From contig CAXXNS010000001.1 of NCBI GenBank assembly GCA_963666895.2, forward strand, positions 248,001-312,000: DNA of 64,000 nucleotides, written 5' to 3'. Within the stretch, counting starts at the first letter, position 1, and every line of letters starts with the position of its first letter. The position numbers were made by a program, and so were the translations under genes. The DNA is from G963666895 sp963666895. Its GTDB lineage: Bacteria; Desulfobacterota; Desulfovibrionia; Desulfovibrionales; Desulfovibrionaceae. A model generated the notes under the pieces. That model saw nothing but the letters and a program-made list of their open reading frames with translations. It did not search any database and had not been told where the DNA came from. Below are positions 53,920 to 63,198 of this stretch, piece after piece.

Positions 53920-56898
53920 TCACTCATCCAAAGGCTCCATACGGTCAAAGGCCAGCAGAATGAGGCCGTGTTCCGCATCGTCTCCCATCAAGGCCCGGGC
54001 GTTGAGGCGCATGCGTTTCTTGCCCACGCCGGGGAAATCATGCTTCATCTCGAAGCCTTCGATGGTGGTCTTTTCGGGGAGAATCTCCTCAAGCAACTCC
54101 CTGAAACTCGGCAGGTTCCACGCGCCATTATTCAGGTCGTACAACAGTTTCCCAGCCGACTCACGCTCGGTCGTCTTGAATTCCCGGCAGAAGGAGCGGT
54201 TGGCCGAAATCACGCGCATCCCTGAATCCAGGACCAGAAGCGGCTCCATGATCGTATTGAACGTGGATTCGGCCAGTTCCCTGGCCTTCCTGTATTCCTG
54301 CTCGGTTCGCTTGAGCGGGGTGATGTCGGTGAAGGTGGCCACCGCGCCGTCGATGACGTTGTCCACGGTGCGGTAGGGCATGATCCGGAGCAGGAACCAG
54401 GAATCGTTGGCCCGGACCTCACGGGTCAAGGTGTTGAGGTCCTCCAGGACCCGGTGCACGTCCTTTTCGAACTCGGGAAAATTGATGCGCATGGCGATCT
54501 CGCCCACCGGCCTTCCGACGTCCGTCTCGCGAAGACTCATGATCTTGGACATCTGCGGTGTGAACCGACGGACGAGCAGGTCGTCGTCCAGAAACAGGGT
54601 GGCCACCTGCGTGCTCGCAAGGAGGTTCTTCATGTCGTCGCTGACATGCTGGAGTTGTTCGTTCTTTCCCTGCAATTCGGAGTTCAGGGTGACCTGCTCC
54701 TCGTTGATGGACTGCATCTCCTCCTTGGCCGTTTCCAATTCCTCGTTGGTGGACTTCAACTCCTCGTTGGTGGACTGGAGTTCCTCGTTGGATGATTTCA
54801 GTTCCTCGTTGGCCGCCTCGTATTCCTCGATCATGGCCTGCATGTCTTCGCGATTCTGACGCAACTCCTCTTCCAACTCCCGGATGCGCTGGACGGCCGC
54901 CGCGGACAGTTCCTTGTCGTCGCGAGGTTCGAGGCAAACCATTTTCGGATCGACTTCATGAAAGGTGATCATGAAACAGGACTTGTTCGCATCCTTCAGG
55001 CTGGTCGGCTTGATGCGGACGTTCACCCAGGTCTCCTGCCCGTTTGTCCTGAAGACGATCCCCCTGCGCACCTGTTCCTCGTTCTTGGCCGCCGCTGTGG
55101 TCAGGGCGGTGGAAAGATGGAAGGACAAGCCCTCCCGTGCCATTTCCAAAACATTCACCGAGGGAATTCCCTCGCTGGGTTCCAGGTATTTCCCGGTGCG
55201 GCCGTGGAAATACAAAATGTCTCCCTTGCGATTCACCAGCACCGAGGGCGGGACGCACTCCGCCAGCAGGAATTGCCGGGCCGCCTCCTTCATGTTGAGG
55301 CCTCCCGGGGGGACATAGCGAGTGCCCGGGAGTTCCGCGACCCTTCCCAGGGACGCTTCCGGGAGAGACAAATCAAGATCACCACGCGCTCGCACCTTGG
55401 CGTTTCCTTTCTTGATTCGGAAGATGCGGTGTTTCTTGTTCACTTCATCAAAAGGTTCGGGCAAGGCGGACACGCTTTCCGAGGTGCCAAGCAGCAGGAG
55501 CCCTTTGGGTTTGAGGGCGTACCGGAAATGGGAAAGAATCCGTTTCTGGGCCTCGGGTTTCATGTACATCAGGAGGTTGCGGCAAACCACCAAGTCTATG
55601 TTCGAAAACGGCGGGTCCTGGATGATGTTCTGCTCGGCGAAGACAAGCATTTCGCGAATCTCGCGCCTGGCCTGGTACTTGTCTTTCTGGTCCACGAAGA
55701 AACGCTTGAGGCGCTCCTCGGAAATGTCGGCCTCTATATTCCTGTGGAAGCGACCGCGCCGGGCGGAATCGATGGCCTCGGGGTTGATGTCCGTGGCGTA
55801 GATGTCCACAGACAGGGGGATGTCCGCCTGATCGAAAAGCTCCTTTATCAGGATGGCCAGGGAGTAGGCCTCCTCCCCGGTTGCGCAGCCGGGAACCCAA
55901 CAGCGGAAGGAATCCCCCTTGCCGCCCCGCAAATTCCCCTTGAGGGCCTCGCCCAAGGCCTCAAACACTTCCGGGTCGCGGAAAAAGTTGGTCACCCCGA
56001 TGAGAAAGTCTCGGAACAGGGCCTTGCTCTCGTCCTTGTCGTTACGCAAGAACATTACGTAATCTTTTATCTCGTCCAGTTGGTGGAAGTCCATGCGGCG
56101 GCGAATGCGGCGGTTGATGGTGTTGTCCTTGTACAGGGCGAAATCGTGGCCAACATGGTTCTTGAGCGTCAACAGCAGCTTATCCCGCCAGCTCTGCGGA
56201 ATCTGCTCCTCCACGATCTTCGATTTGGCGTGCTGGGCGCCCATCTTGCTGGCAAATCCGGCCAGATGCGCGGGCATGTCCGACGGTTTGAGCACCAGGT
56301 CGGCCAATTGCTCGTTGATCACGCTCTGGGGCATGATCGAATACTCCGTGCTCTTCGGATCCTGGACGATGATCAGGCCGTTCCTCTCGCGGATGGACCG
56401 CGCGCCCAGCGTGCCGTCGGTGTTGGAACCCGAAAGAATCACGGCCACGGCCAGATCCTCGGCCTCCAGGGCCAGGCTGCGCAGCAGGAGGTCAATGGTC
56501 ATTTTCCCTTCGAACGCGCTGTCCATGATCTGGAGACGCTGATCATACAGGGCCATGCCATTGCCGGGAGGAGCGACATAAACGACCCCTCTGCTGATGG
56601 GCATGCCGTCTTGGCCCAACAGGACCTCATGAGAGGTGTGCTTGCGGATGAGGTTGGCCAGGAGTTCCTGATCCGTGGATTCGGACTGGTGCTGGGCGAT
56701 GAAGAACGTGCAGCCGCTATCGCTTCCCAGGTGGTCGAAAAATTCGAAGAGCGCTTCCAGCCCACCGGCCGACGCCCCGATGCCGACCAACAGGTTGGCC
56801 TGAGCAAGCGCGCCGTGACCACGTACGGCAATGGCCGTTTCGGTAGCCTTGGGGGACTTGCCCTTTGTGGCGGGAACTTTTTTCTTGCCCGCAGCCAT
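53920..56898 (-). CDS. CheB-CheR fusion with coiled coil and PAS domains (right copy)
   Basis: 992 aa from ATG 56898, the start shared with the left copy; an in-frame ATG at 56922 lies outside the homology. CheB catalytic S43, H70 and D161, CheR SAM site GCATGEEAYSLA, NEEL-repeat coiled coil and two PAS domains as in the left copy. Differences are scattered substitutions (for example EELKSSNEE for EELKSANEE) and none affects a catalytic residue. It would methylate and demethylate a receptor or its own partners and signal to the adjacent kinase. No chemoreceptor gene is in the window. Confidence 0.9.
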   Translation of the reverse strand: MAAGKKKVPATKGKSPKATETAIAVRGHGALAQANLLVGIGASAGGLEALFEFFDHLGSDSGCTFFIAQHQSESTDQELLANLIRKHTSHEVLLGQDGMPISRGVVYVAPPGNGMALYDQRLQIMDSAFEGKMTIDLLLRSLALEAEDLAVAVILSGSNTDGTLGARSIRERNGLIIVQDPKSTEYSIMPQSVINEQLADLVLKPSDMPAHLAGFASKMGAQHAKSKIVEEQIPQSWRDKLLLTLKNHVGHDFALYKDNTINRRIRRRMDFHQLDEIKDYVMFLRNDKDESKALFRDFLIGVTNFFRDPEVFEALGEALKGNLRGGKGDSFRCWVPGCATGEEAYSLAILIKELFDQADIPLSVDIYATDINPEAIDSARRGRFHRNIEADISEERLKRFFVDQKDKYQARREIREMLVFAEQNIIQDPPFSNIDLVVCRNLLMYMKPEAQKRILSHFRYALKPKGLLLLGTSESVSALPEPFDEVNKKHRIFRIKKGNAKVRARGDLDLSLPEASLGRVAELPGTRYVPPGGLNMKEAARQFLLAECVPPSVLVNRKGDILYFHGRTGKYLEPSEGIPSVNVLEMAREGLSFHLSTALTTAAAKNEEQVRRGIVFRTNGQETWVNVRIKPTSLKDANKSCFMITFHEVDPKMVCLEPRDDKELSAAAVQRIRELEEELRQNREDMQAMIEEYEAANEELKSSNEELQSTNEELKSTNEELETAKEEMQSINEEQVTLNSELQGKNEQLQHVSDDMKNLLASTQVATLFLDDDLLVRRFTPQMSKIMSLRETDVGRPVGEIAMRINFPEFEKDVHRVLEDLNTLTREVRANDSWFLLRIMPYRTVDNVIDGAVATFTDITPLKRTEQEYRKARELAESTFNTIMEPLLVLDSGMRVISANRSFCREFKTTERESAGKLLYDLNNGAWNLPSFRELLEEILPEKTTIEGFEMKHDFPGVGKKRMRLNARALMGDDAEHGLILLAFDRMEPLDE

Positions 56899-57119
56899 TT
56901 TCAGGAATCCTATGTGTTCCAATATGAGTTACAGTGTTTATAAATCCAACAGATCATCCTGTTACCTTTCTTGTCCACGCTCTGCAAGGCGCAGAGAGGC
57001 AGCCCTGGTTCTTCGAACCATTGTGTCACGAATACCAGTTAACAGGCTCGTGGGGCGGGTGGTACCACGGATTGTCGCGAGATGGACGCTTCGACCTTGA
57101 ACGACCACTGAACGTGAAA

Positions 57120-57316
57120 CATTCAGCGGCTTGTCTCAAGACTAATACAATGATGATAGTAAATTAACGTGATTTATCGGGGCCGATTCGTGGCCCGACA
57201 TTCAGTAAACATTCAGTGACATGAAAAAAGGGGTCACGACGACTGTCATAACCCCTTGATATTCTGGTGGAGCTGGAGGGAATCGAACCCACGACCTCTT
57301 GAATGCCATTCAAGCG
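57120..57316 (-). repeat. Repeat C: tRNA-Ala(GGC) fragment, terminator and left arm
   Basis: Left arm with ACATTCAG boxes, minus-strand terminator (57224-57257) and tRNA-Ala 3' part (57265-57316). It extends further into the tRNA than A and B: the whole anticodon stem-loop CTTGAATGGCATTCAAG is present, but D-arm and 5' acceptor are missing. It is the rightmost and most complete of the fragments. The 207 bp to the left (56913-57119) hold no gene. Confidence 0.8.
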
Positions 57317-57384
57317 GCCCATGCCAAGAGATGTTCGAAGCAAGCTTGGAGCCGGACATAACCGATGCCTCAATAATTTGTTTG

Positions 57385-58692
57385 TCACGAAAGAACAAGA
57401 GGTATGACTTTACCTGTATCTTCTTTGAGAGCCATCGAAAGTAACTTATCCCAAACCGCCATGGTTTTCGTCTTGTCGGTCATATGTTGGCTCTTGTCAT
57501 AATGACGCTGCCCCACGCCGAGTGAAGTGCCGTGGTTGAGGTGACGGTCGAGGCGGTGGTCGGGTTCACCCGCTTCGGCAAGCATGGTCCTGGCCGTTCG
57601 ACGGATGTCGCGTGGGGTCCATCTGGGGATGCCTACACGTTGGCAGTACCGTCGCACCACTTTGTTCAGGGCCTCAGAGGTAAGAGGGGCGACTACGGCT
57701 CCAGCACCGGGGAATAAAAACTCACCCCCCTTGCCTTTCTCAAAGGCCCTAGCCACGATCTCCAGGGCGCGCTCCGTCAGCGGAACAGTATGTTGTCGCC
57801 TGTTTTTGGTACGCTCGGAGGGGATGGTCCAAGTCCGGGCCTCGAGGTCGAACTCCGCCATCCGGGCCATGCAGACCTCACGAACACGCTGCTCGCCCAC
57901 GGCCAGCATGAGGCGCAGGGCCATATGCGTACGTTCGGTGGCGCCGAAATCAGGCAAGTCGAACCACACGCTACGAATCTCTTCAGGAGTCAAAACTCTT
58001 TCACCCGACACTCTGGCCCTGCGGTCCACCGGGATGGAGGCCACAGGATTTATCTCCAGCCCGAAGGCCACGTTCTGATGCCCCCGCGTGTAATCATGCT
58101 CGCTGCCGATGCCGTAACGAAAGGCTCCGAAAAGATAGGCCCGCAGATGAAAGGCCATGCTTTTACTGCCCCGCAGGTACGCCATGCGCAGCACATTACG
58201 CACATCTGTGGGCGTGACTTCGGCCGCCTTGGTTCTCCGGCCCAGGTATTCGACCGCAGCATGCTGTCCTGTTAGAAGCGCTCGTTCAACTTGGCCCCAA
58301 GAGGATTTCTCCCGTCGCTTCATATCGCATATGTACTCGACAAACAGCTGTTCCACTGTACCACGAGAGGCTTCCTCTTGCTCTCGTTCCCTGCGTTCTC
58401 GATCCTTACGCTCGGCCTCGGCTTTTGGATTAAGGCCATCAATGACCTGTTGGCGTAGCGGTGTGACACGAGTGGAGGCCTCGGCCAAGGCCAGGGCCGC
58501 ATCGCCGGAAGCCGGACCGAGTTTGATCATCCGTCGCTTGCCGTCCGCATAATACTGAAACAGCCACTCAGCACTTCCGTTACGAACGCGCAAGGCCAGC
58601 TTGCCTTGGCCCTTGAGCGCCTTCTCGGTGTAGATGTGGCTCCCACCGGCTCTTATAAGCCGCTCAACGCCCTTGACTGTAAACCTCTGCAT
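57385..58692 (-). CDS. P4-like tyrosine integrase
   Basis: 435 aa. N-terminal arm-binding domain (TVKGVERLIRAGGSHIYTEK, then ALKGQGKLALRVRNGSAEWL and a K-R-x-x-I-K-L-G-P pattern typical of tRNA-targeting P4 integrases), core-binding domain (about 105-205) and catalytic domain with Arg in MLAVGEQRVREVCM, DIRRTARTMLAEAG, His in LNHGTSLGVG and Tyr in QRHYDKSQ. Length as expected. Its 5' end faces the right tRNA-Thr repeat 230 bp away with arm-like boxes between, so it is the likely integrase of the 56.8-kb island. Confidence 0.93.
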   Translation of the reverse strand: MQRFTVKGVERLIRAGGSHIYTEKALKGQGKLALRVRNGSAEWLFQYYADGKRRMIKLGPASGDAALALAEASTRVTPLRQQVIDGLNPKAEAERKDRERREREQEEASRGTVEQLFVEYICDMKRREKSSWGQVERALLTGQHAAVEYLGRRTKAAEVTPTDVRNVLRMAYLRGSKSMAFHLRAYLFGAFRYGIGSEHDYTRGHQNVAFGLEINPVASIPVDRRARVSGERVLTPEEIRSVWFDLPDFGATERTHMALRLMLAVGEQRVREVCMARMAEFDLEARTWTIPSERTKNRRQHTVPLTERALEIVARAFEKGKGGEFLFPGAGAVVAPLTSEALNKVVRRYCQRVGIPRWTPRDIRRTARTMLAEAGEPDHRLDRHLNHGTSLGVGQRHYDKSQHMTDKTKTMAVWDKLLSMALKEDTGKVIPLVLS

Positions 58693-58758
58693 GCTTGCTC
58701 CGCGAGCTTGGTCGCCTGACTGAAAATCAGCCAGCCAGAACTTAATATTACTCTTTTA

Positions 58759-58782
58759 GGTGGCGGTATCGGTGGCGGTATG
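58759..58782 (+). repeat. Paired GGTGGCGGTA boxes, right end (probable integrase arm sites)
   Basis: Two copies with the same 2-bp spacing as at 2241-2264, located 67 bp upstream of the integrase start and 140 bp inside the right tRNA-Thr repeat. Close by are a GGATGTCCAG tandem repeat (about 58875-58894) and TTTCCCT/ATCCCTG boxes. The region would also hold the integrase promoter, allowing autoregulation. Confidence 0.6.
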
Positions 58783-58921
58783 TCGTCGTGCTTCCGTCCA
58801 TTTCCCTAGTTATCCCTGCACGCACCAGCACGCACTATCTGACAATAAAAACAGTCTAATATGAACAATAACCGGGATGTCCAGGGATGTCCAGGGAAGA
58901 GGAAAATGATTCTTGGATAGC

Positions 58922-58969
58922 GATTCGTAATCAGCAGGTCGGGCGTTCGAGTCGCCTCCCTGGCTCCAG
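58922..58969 (+). repeat. Attachment site: 3' fragment of tRNA-Thr(CGT), right copy
   Basis: Identical over 48 bp to 2137-2184. The sequence on its left does not supply a tRNA 5' half. It marks the right end of the island; what follows is the original DNA downstream of the tRNA gene. Confidence 0.85.
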
Positions 58970-58977
58970 GCCATCAC

Positions 58978-59018
58978 GGGGGTCCGGACAACCGTCCGCG
59001 GCCCCCTGTTTTTTTTGA
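58978..59018 (+). terminator. Original tRNA-Thr terminator
   Basis: GGGGGTCCGGAC pairs with GTCCGCGGCCCCC around a short loop, followed by a run of eight T's. Right behind the tRNA 3' fragment, as expected for the chromosomal tRNA terminator displaced by the island. 59019-59334 holds no gene. Confidence 0.85.
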
Positions 59019-59334
59019 TTCGCCGCATCGCGGGGTAATAGAACGATGCCGAAACCGCCTGAAAAACGGACTTCGCCGTTCCGTTAGCCGCTTGACGATG
59101 GGGGGGGCGGGTGGTAGCGCTTCTCATTCGTAACCAGTTGGAGACGCAGGGTGATGGGACAACTCTGCCAGGGCTTGCAGGCAACTGAACCACGGCCGAT
59201 CGCCCGTCTTTCCCAAGCTTTTCTCAACTGAAAATCGAGACCAAGGGCATACGCGCCCGCATCGGCACATGCGGGCGTCAACGTCCGCTGCACCACAAGA
59301 GCGGGTGCCCGCTCGCAACATCGGGAGTACGTTC

Positions 59335-60504
59335 ATGCGCAAATTGATCATCATGATTGTGCTGGCCTCGGCCCTGTTTGCCGGCGCCGCCGCAGCGGCC
59401 GAACCGATCAAGATCGGCATGGTCACCACCCTGTCCACCAAGGCCGGGTACCTGGGAGAGGACATCCGCGACGGATTCATGCTGGCCATCGAACAGGAAG
59501 ACGGCAAGCTCGGCGGCATCCCCGTGGACCTGATGGTCGCCGACGACGGCCGCGATCCGGGCCAGGGCAAGCAGATCGCGGACCGCTTCATCAAGAAGGA
59601 CCACGTCAAGATCATGACCGGCATCGTGTTCTCCAACGTGGCCATGGCCGTGGTCCCCAAGGTCGTGCGTGACGACGTGGTGTACCTCAGCGCCAACGCC
59701 GCTCCCTCGGACCTGGCCGGAAAGGGCTGCCACCCGAACTATTTCAGCGTCTCCTACCAGAACGACAACCTGGACGAGGTGGTGGGCAAGTACGTGCAGG
59801 ACGCCGGGTACGGGAGCGTCTACCTGATCGCTCCCAACTACCCCGCGGGCAAGGACCATCTGGCCGGATTCAAGCGCTACTACCAGGGCGAGGTGATCGG
59901 CGAGGTGTACACCAAGCTCGGCCAAGCCGACTACGCGCCCGAGATCGCCCAGATCCGCGCCGCCAATCCCTCGGCCGTCTACTTCTTCCTGCCCGGGGGC
60001 ATGGGCATCAACTTCATCAAGCAGTACGCCCAGGCCGGCCTGAACAAGGACATCCCCCTGTTCGGCCCCGCGTTCTCCTTTGACGAACGCCTGCTGGCCG
60101 CCGTGGGCGACGCCGCCGTGGGCGTGATCAACGGCTCCCAGTGGACCCACGACCTGGACAACCCGGCCAACAAGCAGTTCGTGGAAGCCTTCATCGCCAA
60201 GTACGGCCGGATGCCGACCCTGTACGCCTGCCAGGGCTATGACACGGCCCGTCTCATCGGCAGCGCCCTCAAGGCCGTGAACGGCGACCTGTCCGACCTG
60301 GGCGCCTTCCGCGCGGCCGTCAAGAAGGCCGACTTCGAATCCGTGCGCGGCAAGTTCAAGTTCGGCAAGAACAACCACCCCATCCAGGACATCTACGTCC
60401 GCGAGGTGGTCAAGACCGAGGACGGCACGTTCACCAACAAGACCCTGGAGCGCGTCTTCACCGACCACGTGGACGCCTACGCGGACCTCTGCGAAATGGA
60501 ATAA
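59335..60504 (+). CDS. Branched-chain amino-acid-type ABC transporter, periplasmic binding protein
   Basis: 389 aa from ATG 59335 (CGGGAG upstream). Signal peptide MRKLIIMIVLASALFAGAAA with cleavage near AAAAEP and no lipobox. Type I binding fold: IKIGMVTTLSTKAGYLGEDI, RDGFMLAIEQEDGKLGGIPV. Delivers a ligand (branched-chain or related amino acid, amide or aromatic acid) to the permeases encoded next. The ligand cannot be fixed from sequence. First gene of a five-gene operon of GC-rich core-like character. Confidence 0.92.
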   Translation: MRKLIIMIVLASALFAGAAAAAEPIKIGMVTTLSTKAGYLGEDIRDGFMLAIEQEDGKLGGIPVDLMVADDGRDPGQGKQIADRFIKKDHVKIMTGIVFSNVAMAVVPKVVRDDVVYLSANAAPSDLAGKGCHPNYFSVSYQNDNLDEVVGKYVQDAGYGSVYLIAPNYPAGKDHLAGFKRYYQGEVIGEVYTKLGQADYAPEIAQIRAANPSAVYFFLPGGMGINFIKQYAQAGLNKDIPLFGPAFSFDERLLAAVGDAAVGVINGSQWTHDLDNPANKQFVEAFIAKYGRMPTLYACQGYDTARLIGSALKAVNGDLSDLGAFRAAVKKADFESVRGKFKFGKNNHPIQDIYVREVVKTEDGTFTNKTLERVFTDHVDAYADLCEME

Positions 60505-60510
60505 CCGACC

Positions 60511-60549
60511 GGCGGGCCCGGACACGCCAACCGGGCCCGCCTCTTTTTT
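60511..60549 (+). terminator. Partial terminator between binding protein and permeases
   Basis: Perfect 11-bp arms GGCGGGCCCGG (60511-60521) and CCGGGCCCGCC (60531-60541) followed by TCTTTTTT. It ends 2 bp before the permease start, so it should stop much of transcription and keep the binding protein in excess over the membrane parts. Confidence 0.85.
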
Positions 60550-60550
60550 C

Positions 60551-61465
60551 ATGCTGCTCTTCATCGAACAACTGCTGAACGGCCTCCAGCTCGGCGTGAC
60601 CCTCTTCCTGATGTCCGCCGGGCTGACCCTGGTCTTCGGCATCATGCGGGTCATCAACCTGGCCCACGGCTCCCTGTACATGGTGGGCGCCTACGTGGCC
60701 GCCACGGTGGCCAACCACACGGGCAGCTTCCTCCTGGGGCTGCTGGCCGCGCTGCCCGCGGCGGCGATCACGGGCATGCTCATGGAGCTGGTCGTGCTGC
60801 GCTTCCTCTACGACCGGGACCACCTGGACCAGGTGCTGGCCACCTTCGGCCTGATCTTCTTCTTCAACGAGCTGACCCGCATCATCTGGGGACGGCAGCC
60901 GCTCTTCATGGACGTGCCCTCCTGGCTGTCCGGCACGGTGGAACTGATTCCGGGCGTACCCTACCCCGCGTACCGGTTGGCCATCATCGGCGTGGGCTGC
61001 CTGGTGGCCGCCTTTCTCTACCTGCTGTTCAAGCGCACCCGGATCGGCATGCAGATCCGGGCCGGAGCCGTGAACCGGGAGATGATCGCGGCCCTGGGCG
61101 TGAACATCAAGCTGCTCTACACCCTGATCTTCGGCCTGGGCGCGCTGCTGGCGGGCCTGGCCGGGGTCATGGCCGGACCCATCTTCGCCGTGGAGTCCGG
61201 CATGGGAGAAAGCATCCTCATCCTGACCTTCGTGGTCATCGTCATCGGGGGCATCGGCTCCATACGGGGGGCCATGGTCGCGGCCCTGCTGGTGGGCATG
61301 GTGGACACCCTGGGCCGGGTCTTCCTCCCGGACCTGCTGCGGCTCTTCTTTCCTCCGGCCATGGCCGACGGCGCGGGCGCATCCCTGGCGTCCATGTCCG
61401 TGTACATCCTGATGTCGGCCATCCTGGTCTGGCGGCCCCAGGGGCTGTTCCCCAAGCAGGGATAG
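60551..61465 (+). CDS. livH: ABC transporter permease, LivH type
   Basis: 304 aa, about 8 membrane helices. MLLFIEQLLNGLQLGVTLFL, GLTLVFGIMRVINLAHGSLY, MVGAYVAA and the C-terminal GGIGSIRGAMVAALLVGMVD are hallmark LivH-type segments. There is no clear ribosome-binding site because the start lies right behind the terminator T-run. Pairs with the LivM-type subunit 4 bp downstream. Confidence 0.93.
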   Translation: MLLFIEQLLNGLQLGVTLFLMSAGLTLVFGIMRVINLAHGSLYMVGAYVAATVANHTGSFLLGLLAALPAAAITGMLMELVVLRFLYDRDHLDQVLATFGLIFFFNELTRIIWGRQPLFMDVPSWLSGTVELIPGVPYPAYRLAIIGVGCLVAAFLYLLFKRTRIGMQIRAGAVNREMIAALGVNIKLLYTLIFGLGALLAGLAGVMAGPIFAVESGMGESILILTFVVIVIGGIGSIRGAMVAALLVGMVDTLGRVFLPDLLRLFFPPAMADGAGASLASMSVYILMSAILVWRPQGLFPKQG

Positions 61466-61469
61466 AGGC

Positions 61470-62459
61470 ATGCGCAAGGCTCCGTCCCGACCGGCCGTGC
61501 AGGTGGCCGTGGTGCTCGCCCTCCTGGCCGTGCTGCCCCTGCTGACCCAGGCCACGGGCAACGAATACCTGACCTCGCTCCTCTGCCGCTTCCTGATCTA
61601 CGCCCTGGCCGCGGTCAGCCTGGACCTCATCCTCGGCTACGGCGGCATGGTCAGCCTGGGACACGCGGTCTACCTGGGCACCGGAGCCTATGTGGTGGCC
61701 ATCCTGACCTGGCACGCCCAGGAAGGGACCATGCTCATGAGCTGGCCCCTCCGGATCGCCGGGACGGACAGTGGGCTGATCACCATCCCGGCGGCGGTCC
61801 TGTTCTCGGCGCTGGTGGCCGGGGTCATTGGTTCGCTGAGCCTGCGCACCAGGGGCATGCACTTCATCATGATCACCCTGGCCTTCGCCCAGATGGGCTA
61901 CTTTTTCTTCGTCTCCCTGGAAGCCTACGGCGGGGACGACGGGCTCAGCCTGTGGACCCGGAACACCTTCCCGGGGCTCGACTTCGGGGACGACCTGACC
62001 TTCTACTACGTGTGCTACGCGGCCCTGGCCCTGTTCCTGCTGTTCTCCTGCCGCCTGATCCGCTCCCGGTTCGGCCGCGTCATCCGGGGCTGCAAGGAGA
62101 ACGGGATGCGCATGGAGATTCTCGGCTTTCCCACCTTCCGCTACAAGCTCGTCTGCTTCATCATCGCCGGCGCGGGCGCGGGCCTGGCCGGCGCGCTGCT
62201 GGCCAACCAGAACGAATTCGTGGACCCCGGCCTGATGCAGTGGACCCATTCCGGCGAGCTGCTGGTCATGGTCATCCTCGGCGGCATGGGCAGCCTGCTC
62301 GGGCCGGTGCTGGGCGCCTTCACGCTGCTGACCATGGAGGAAATCCTGGCCTCGTACACCGAGCACTGGATGGTCATCATGGGCCCCTTCCTGGTGGCCG
62401 TCATCCTGTTCGCCAAGCGCGGCCTGTACGGCCTGCTCAACGGAAAGACCCATGAGTGA
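61470..62459 (+). CDS. livM: ABC transporter permease, LivM type
   Basis: 329 aa, about 9 membrane helices; AVSLDLILGYGGMVSLGHAV, YLGTGAYVV and the late EFVDPGLMQWTHSGELLVMV, ILGGMGSLLGPVLGA are typical of LivM-type subunits. Overlaps the ATPase gene by 8 bp. Confidence 0.93.
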   Translation: MRKAPSRPAVQVAVVLALLAVLPLLTQATGNEYLTSLLCRFLIYALAAVSLDLILGYGGMVSLGHAVYLGTGAYVVAILTWHAQEGTMLMSWPLRIAGTDSGLITIPAAVLFSALVAGVIGSLSLRTRGMHFIMITLAFAQMGYFFFVSLEAYGGDDGLSLWTRNTFPGLDFGDDLTFYYVCYAALALFLLFSCRLIRSRFGRVIRGCKENGMRMEILGFPTFRYKLVCFIIAGAGAGLAGALLANQNEFVDPGLMQWTHSGELLVMVILGGMGSLLGPVLGAFTLLTMEEILASYTEHWMVIMGPFLVAVILFAKRGLYGLLNGKTHE

Positions 62460-63198
62460 CCTCCTCCAAATCCAAAAGCTGAGCAAGCGCTACGGGGCCG
62501 TGCACGTCACGCGCGACCTGTCGCTGGACGTGCGCGAGGGGGAGATCCACGCCCTGATCGGGCCCAACGGCGCGGGCAAGACCACGCTCATGCGGCAGCT
62601 GAGCGGGCAGGTCAGGCCGGACAGCGGGAAGATTCTCCTGCGCGGAAAGAACATCACCGGCCTGCCCGTGCACCGGCGGGCCCACCTGGGGCTGGGGCGC
62701 TCCTTCCAGATCACCCAGGTCTTCGACCACCTGAGCGTGGAGGAGAACCTGGCCCTGGCCGTGCAGGCGCGCATGGGGCACAGCTTCAGCTTCCTCAAGG
62801 ACGTACGCAAGGAGAAACGGCTGGCCGAGCCCACCCTGGCGGCCCTGGAGCGCTGCGGCCTGGAGGAGCGCAAGGACGAACCGGCCGGAACCCTGTCCCA
62901 CGGCGAAAAGCGCCAGCTGGACATGGGCATGGCCCTGGCCGGGGAACCGAGGCTGCTGCTCATGGACGAGCCCATGGCGGGCATGGGGCCGGGCGGGACG
63001 GTCAAGATGACCGAGCTCATCCTCAAGCTCAAGGGCAAGGTGACCCTGTTTTTGGTGGAGCACGACATGCAGGCCGTGTTCGCCCTGGCCGACCGCATCA
63101 CGGTCCTGGTCTACGGCCAGGCCATCGCCACGGACACTCCGGAAAACATCGCTTCCAACGCCCTGGTGCAGCAAGCCTATCTCGGCGAGGAGGAATGA
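62452..63198 (+). CDS. livG: ABC transporter ATPase, LivG type
   Basis: 248 aa. Walker A GPNGAGKTTL, Q-loop SFQITQVFD, signature LSHGEKRQLDMGMALA, Walker B LLLMDEPMAGMGP and H-loop LVEHDM. The longer signature region and AGMGP after Walker B mark the LivG type. Forms a heterodimer with the product of the next gene to drive uptake. Confidence 0.94.
   Translation: MSDLLQIQKLSKRYGAVHVTRDLSLDVREGEIHALIGPNGAGKTTLMRQLSGQVRPDSGKILLRGKNITGLPVHRRAHLGLGRSFQITQVFDHLSVEENLALAVQARMGHSFSFLKDVRKEKRLAEPTLAALERCGLEERKDEPAGTLSHGEKRQLDMGMALAGEPRLLLMDEPMAGMGPGGTVKMTELILKLKGKVTLFLVEHDMQAVFALADRITVLVYGQAIATDTPENIASNALVQQAYLGEEE

Larger units (their letters stand above)
51341..56912. repeat. Right copy of the 5.57-kb direct duplication
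   Basis: Matches 4103-9676. Here the small upstream gene, kinase and CheB-CheR genes are all intact, and the cassette continues upstream into DUF2958, so this copy is likely the source. The ends do not coincide with gene boundaries on the left side, nor with visible insertion-sequence ends. Confidence 0.92.

Noticed and set aside
57256..57444. Plus-strand open frame reading WWSWRESNPRPLECH
   Set aside because: This is the well-known false protein produced by translating the antisense of a tRNA 3' end; it covers tRNA-Ala fragment C.
58810..59193. Minus-strand open frame containing GGDSNARPADYES
   Set aside because: Antisense of the tRNA-Thr fragment and its terminator; the same kind of false call.
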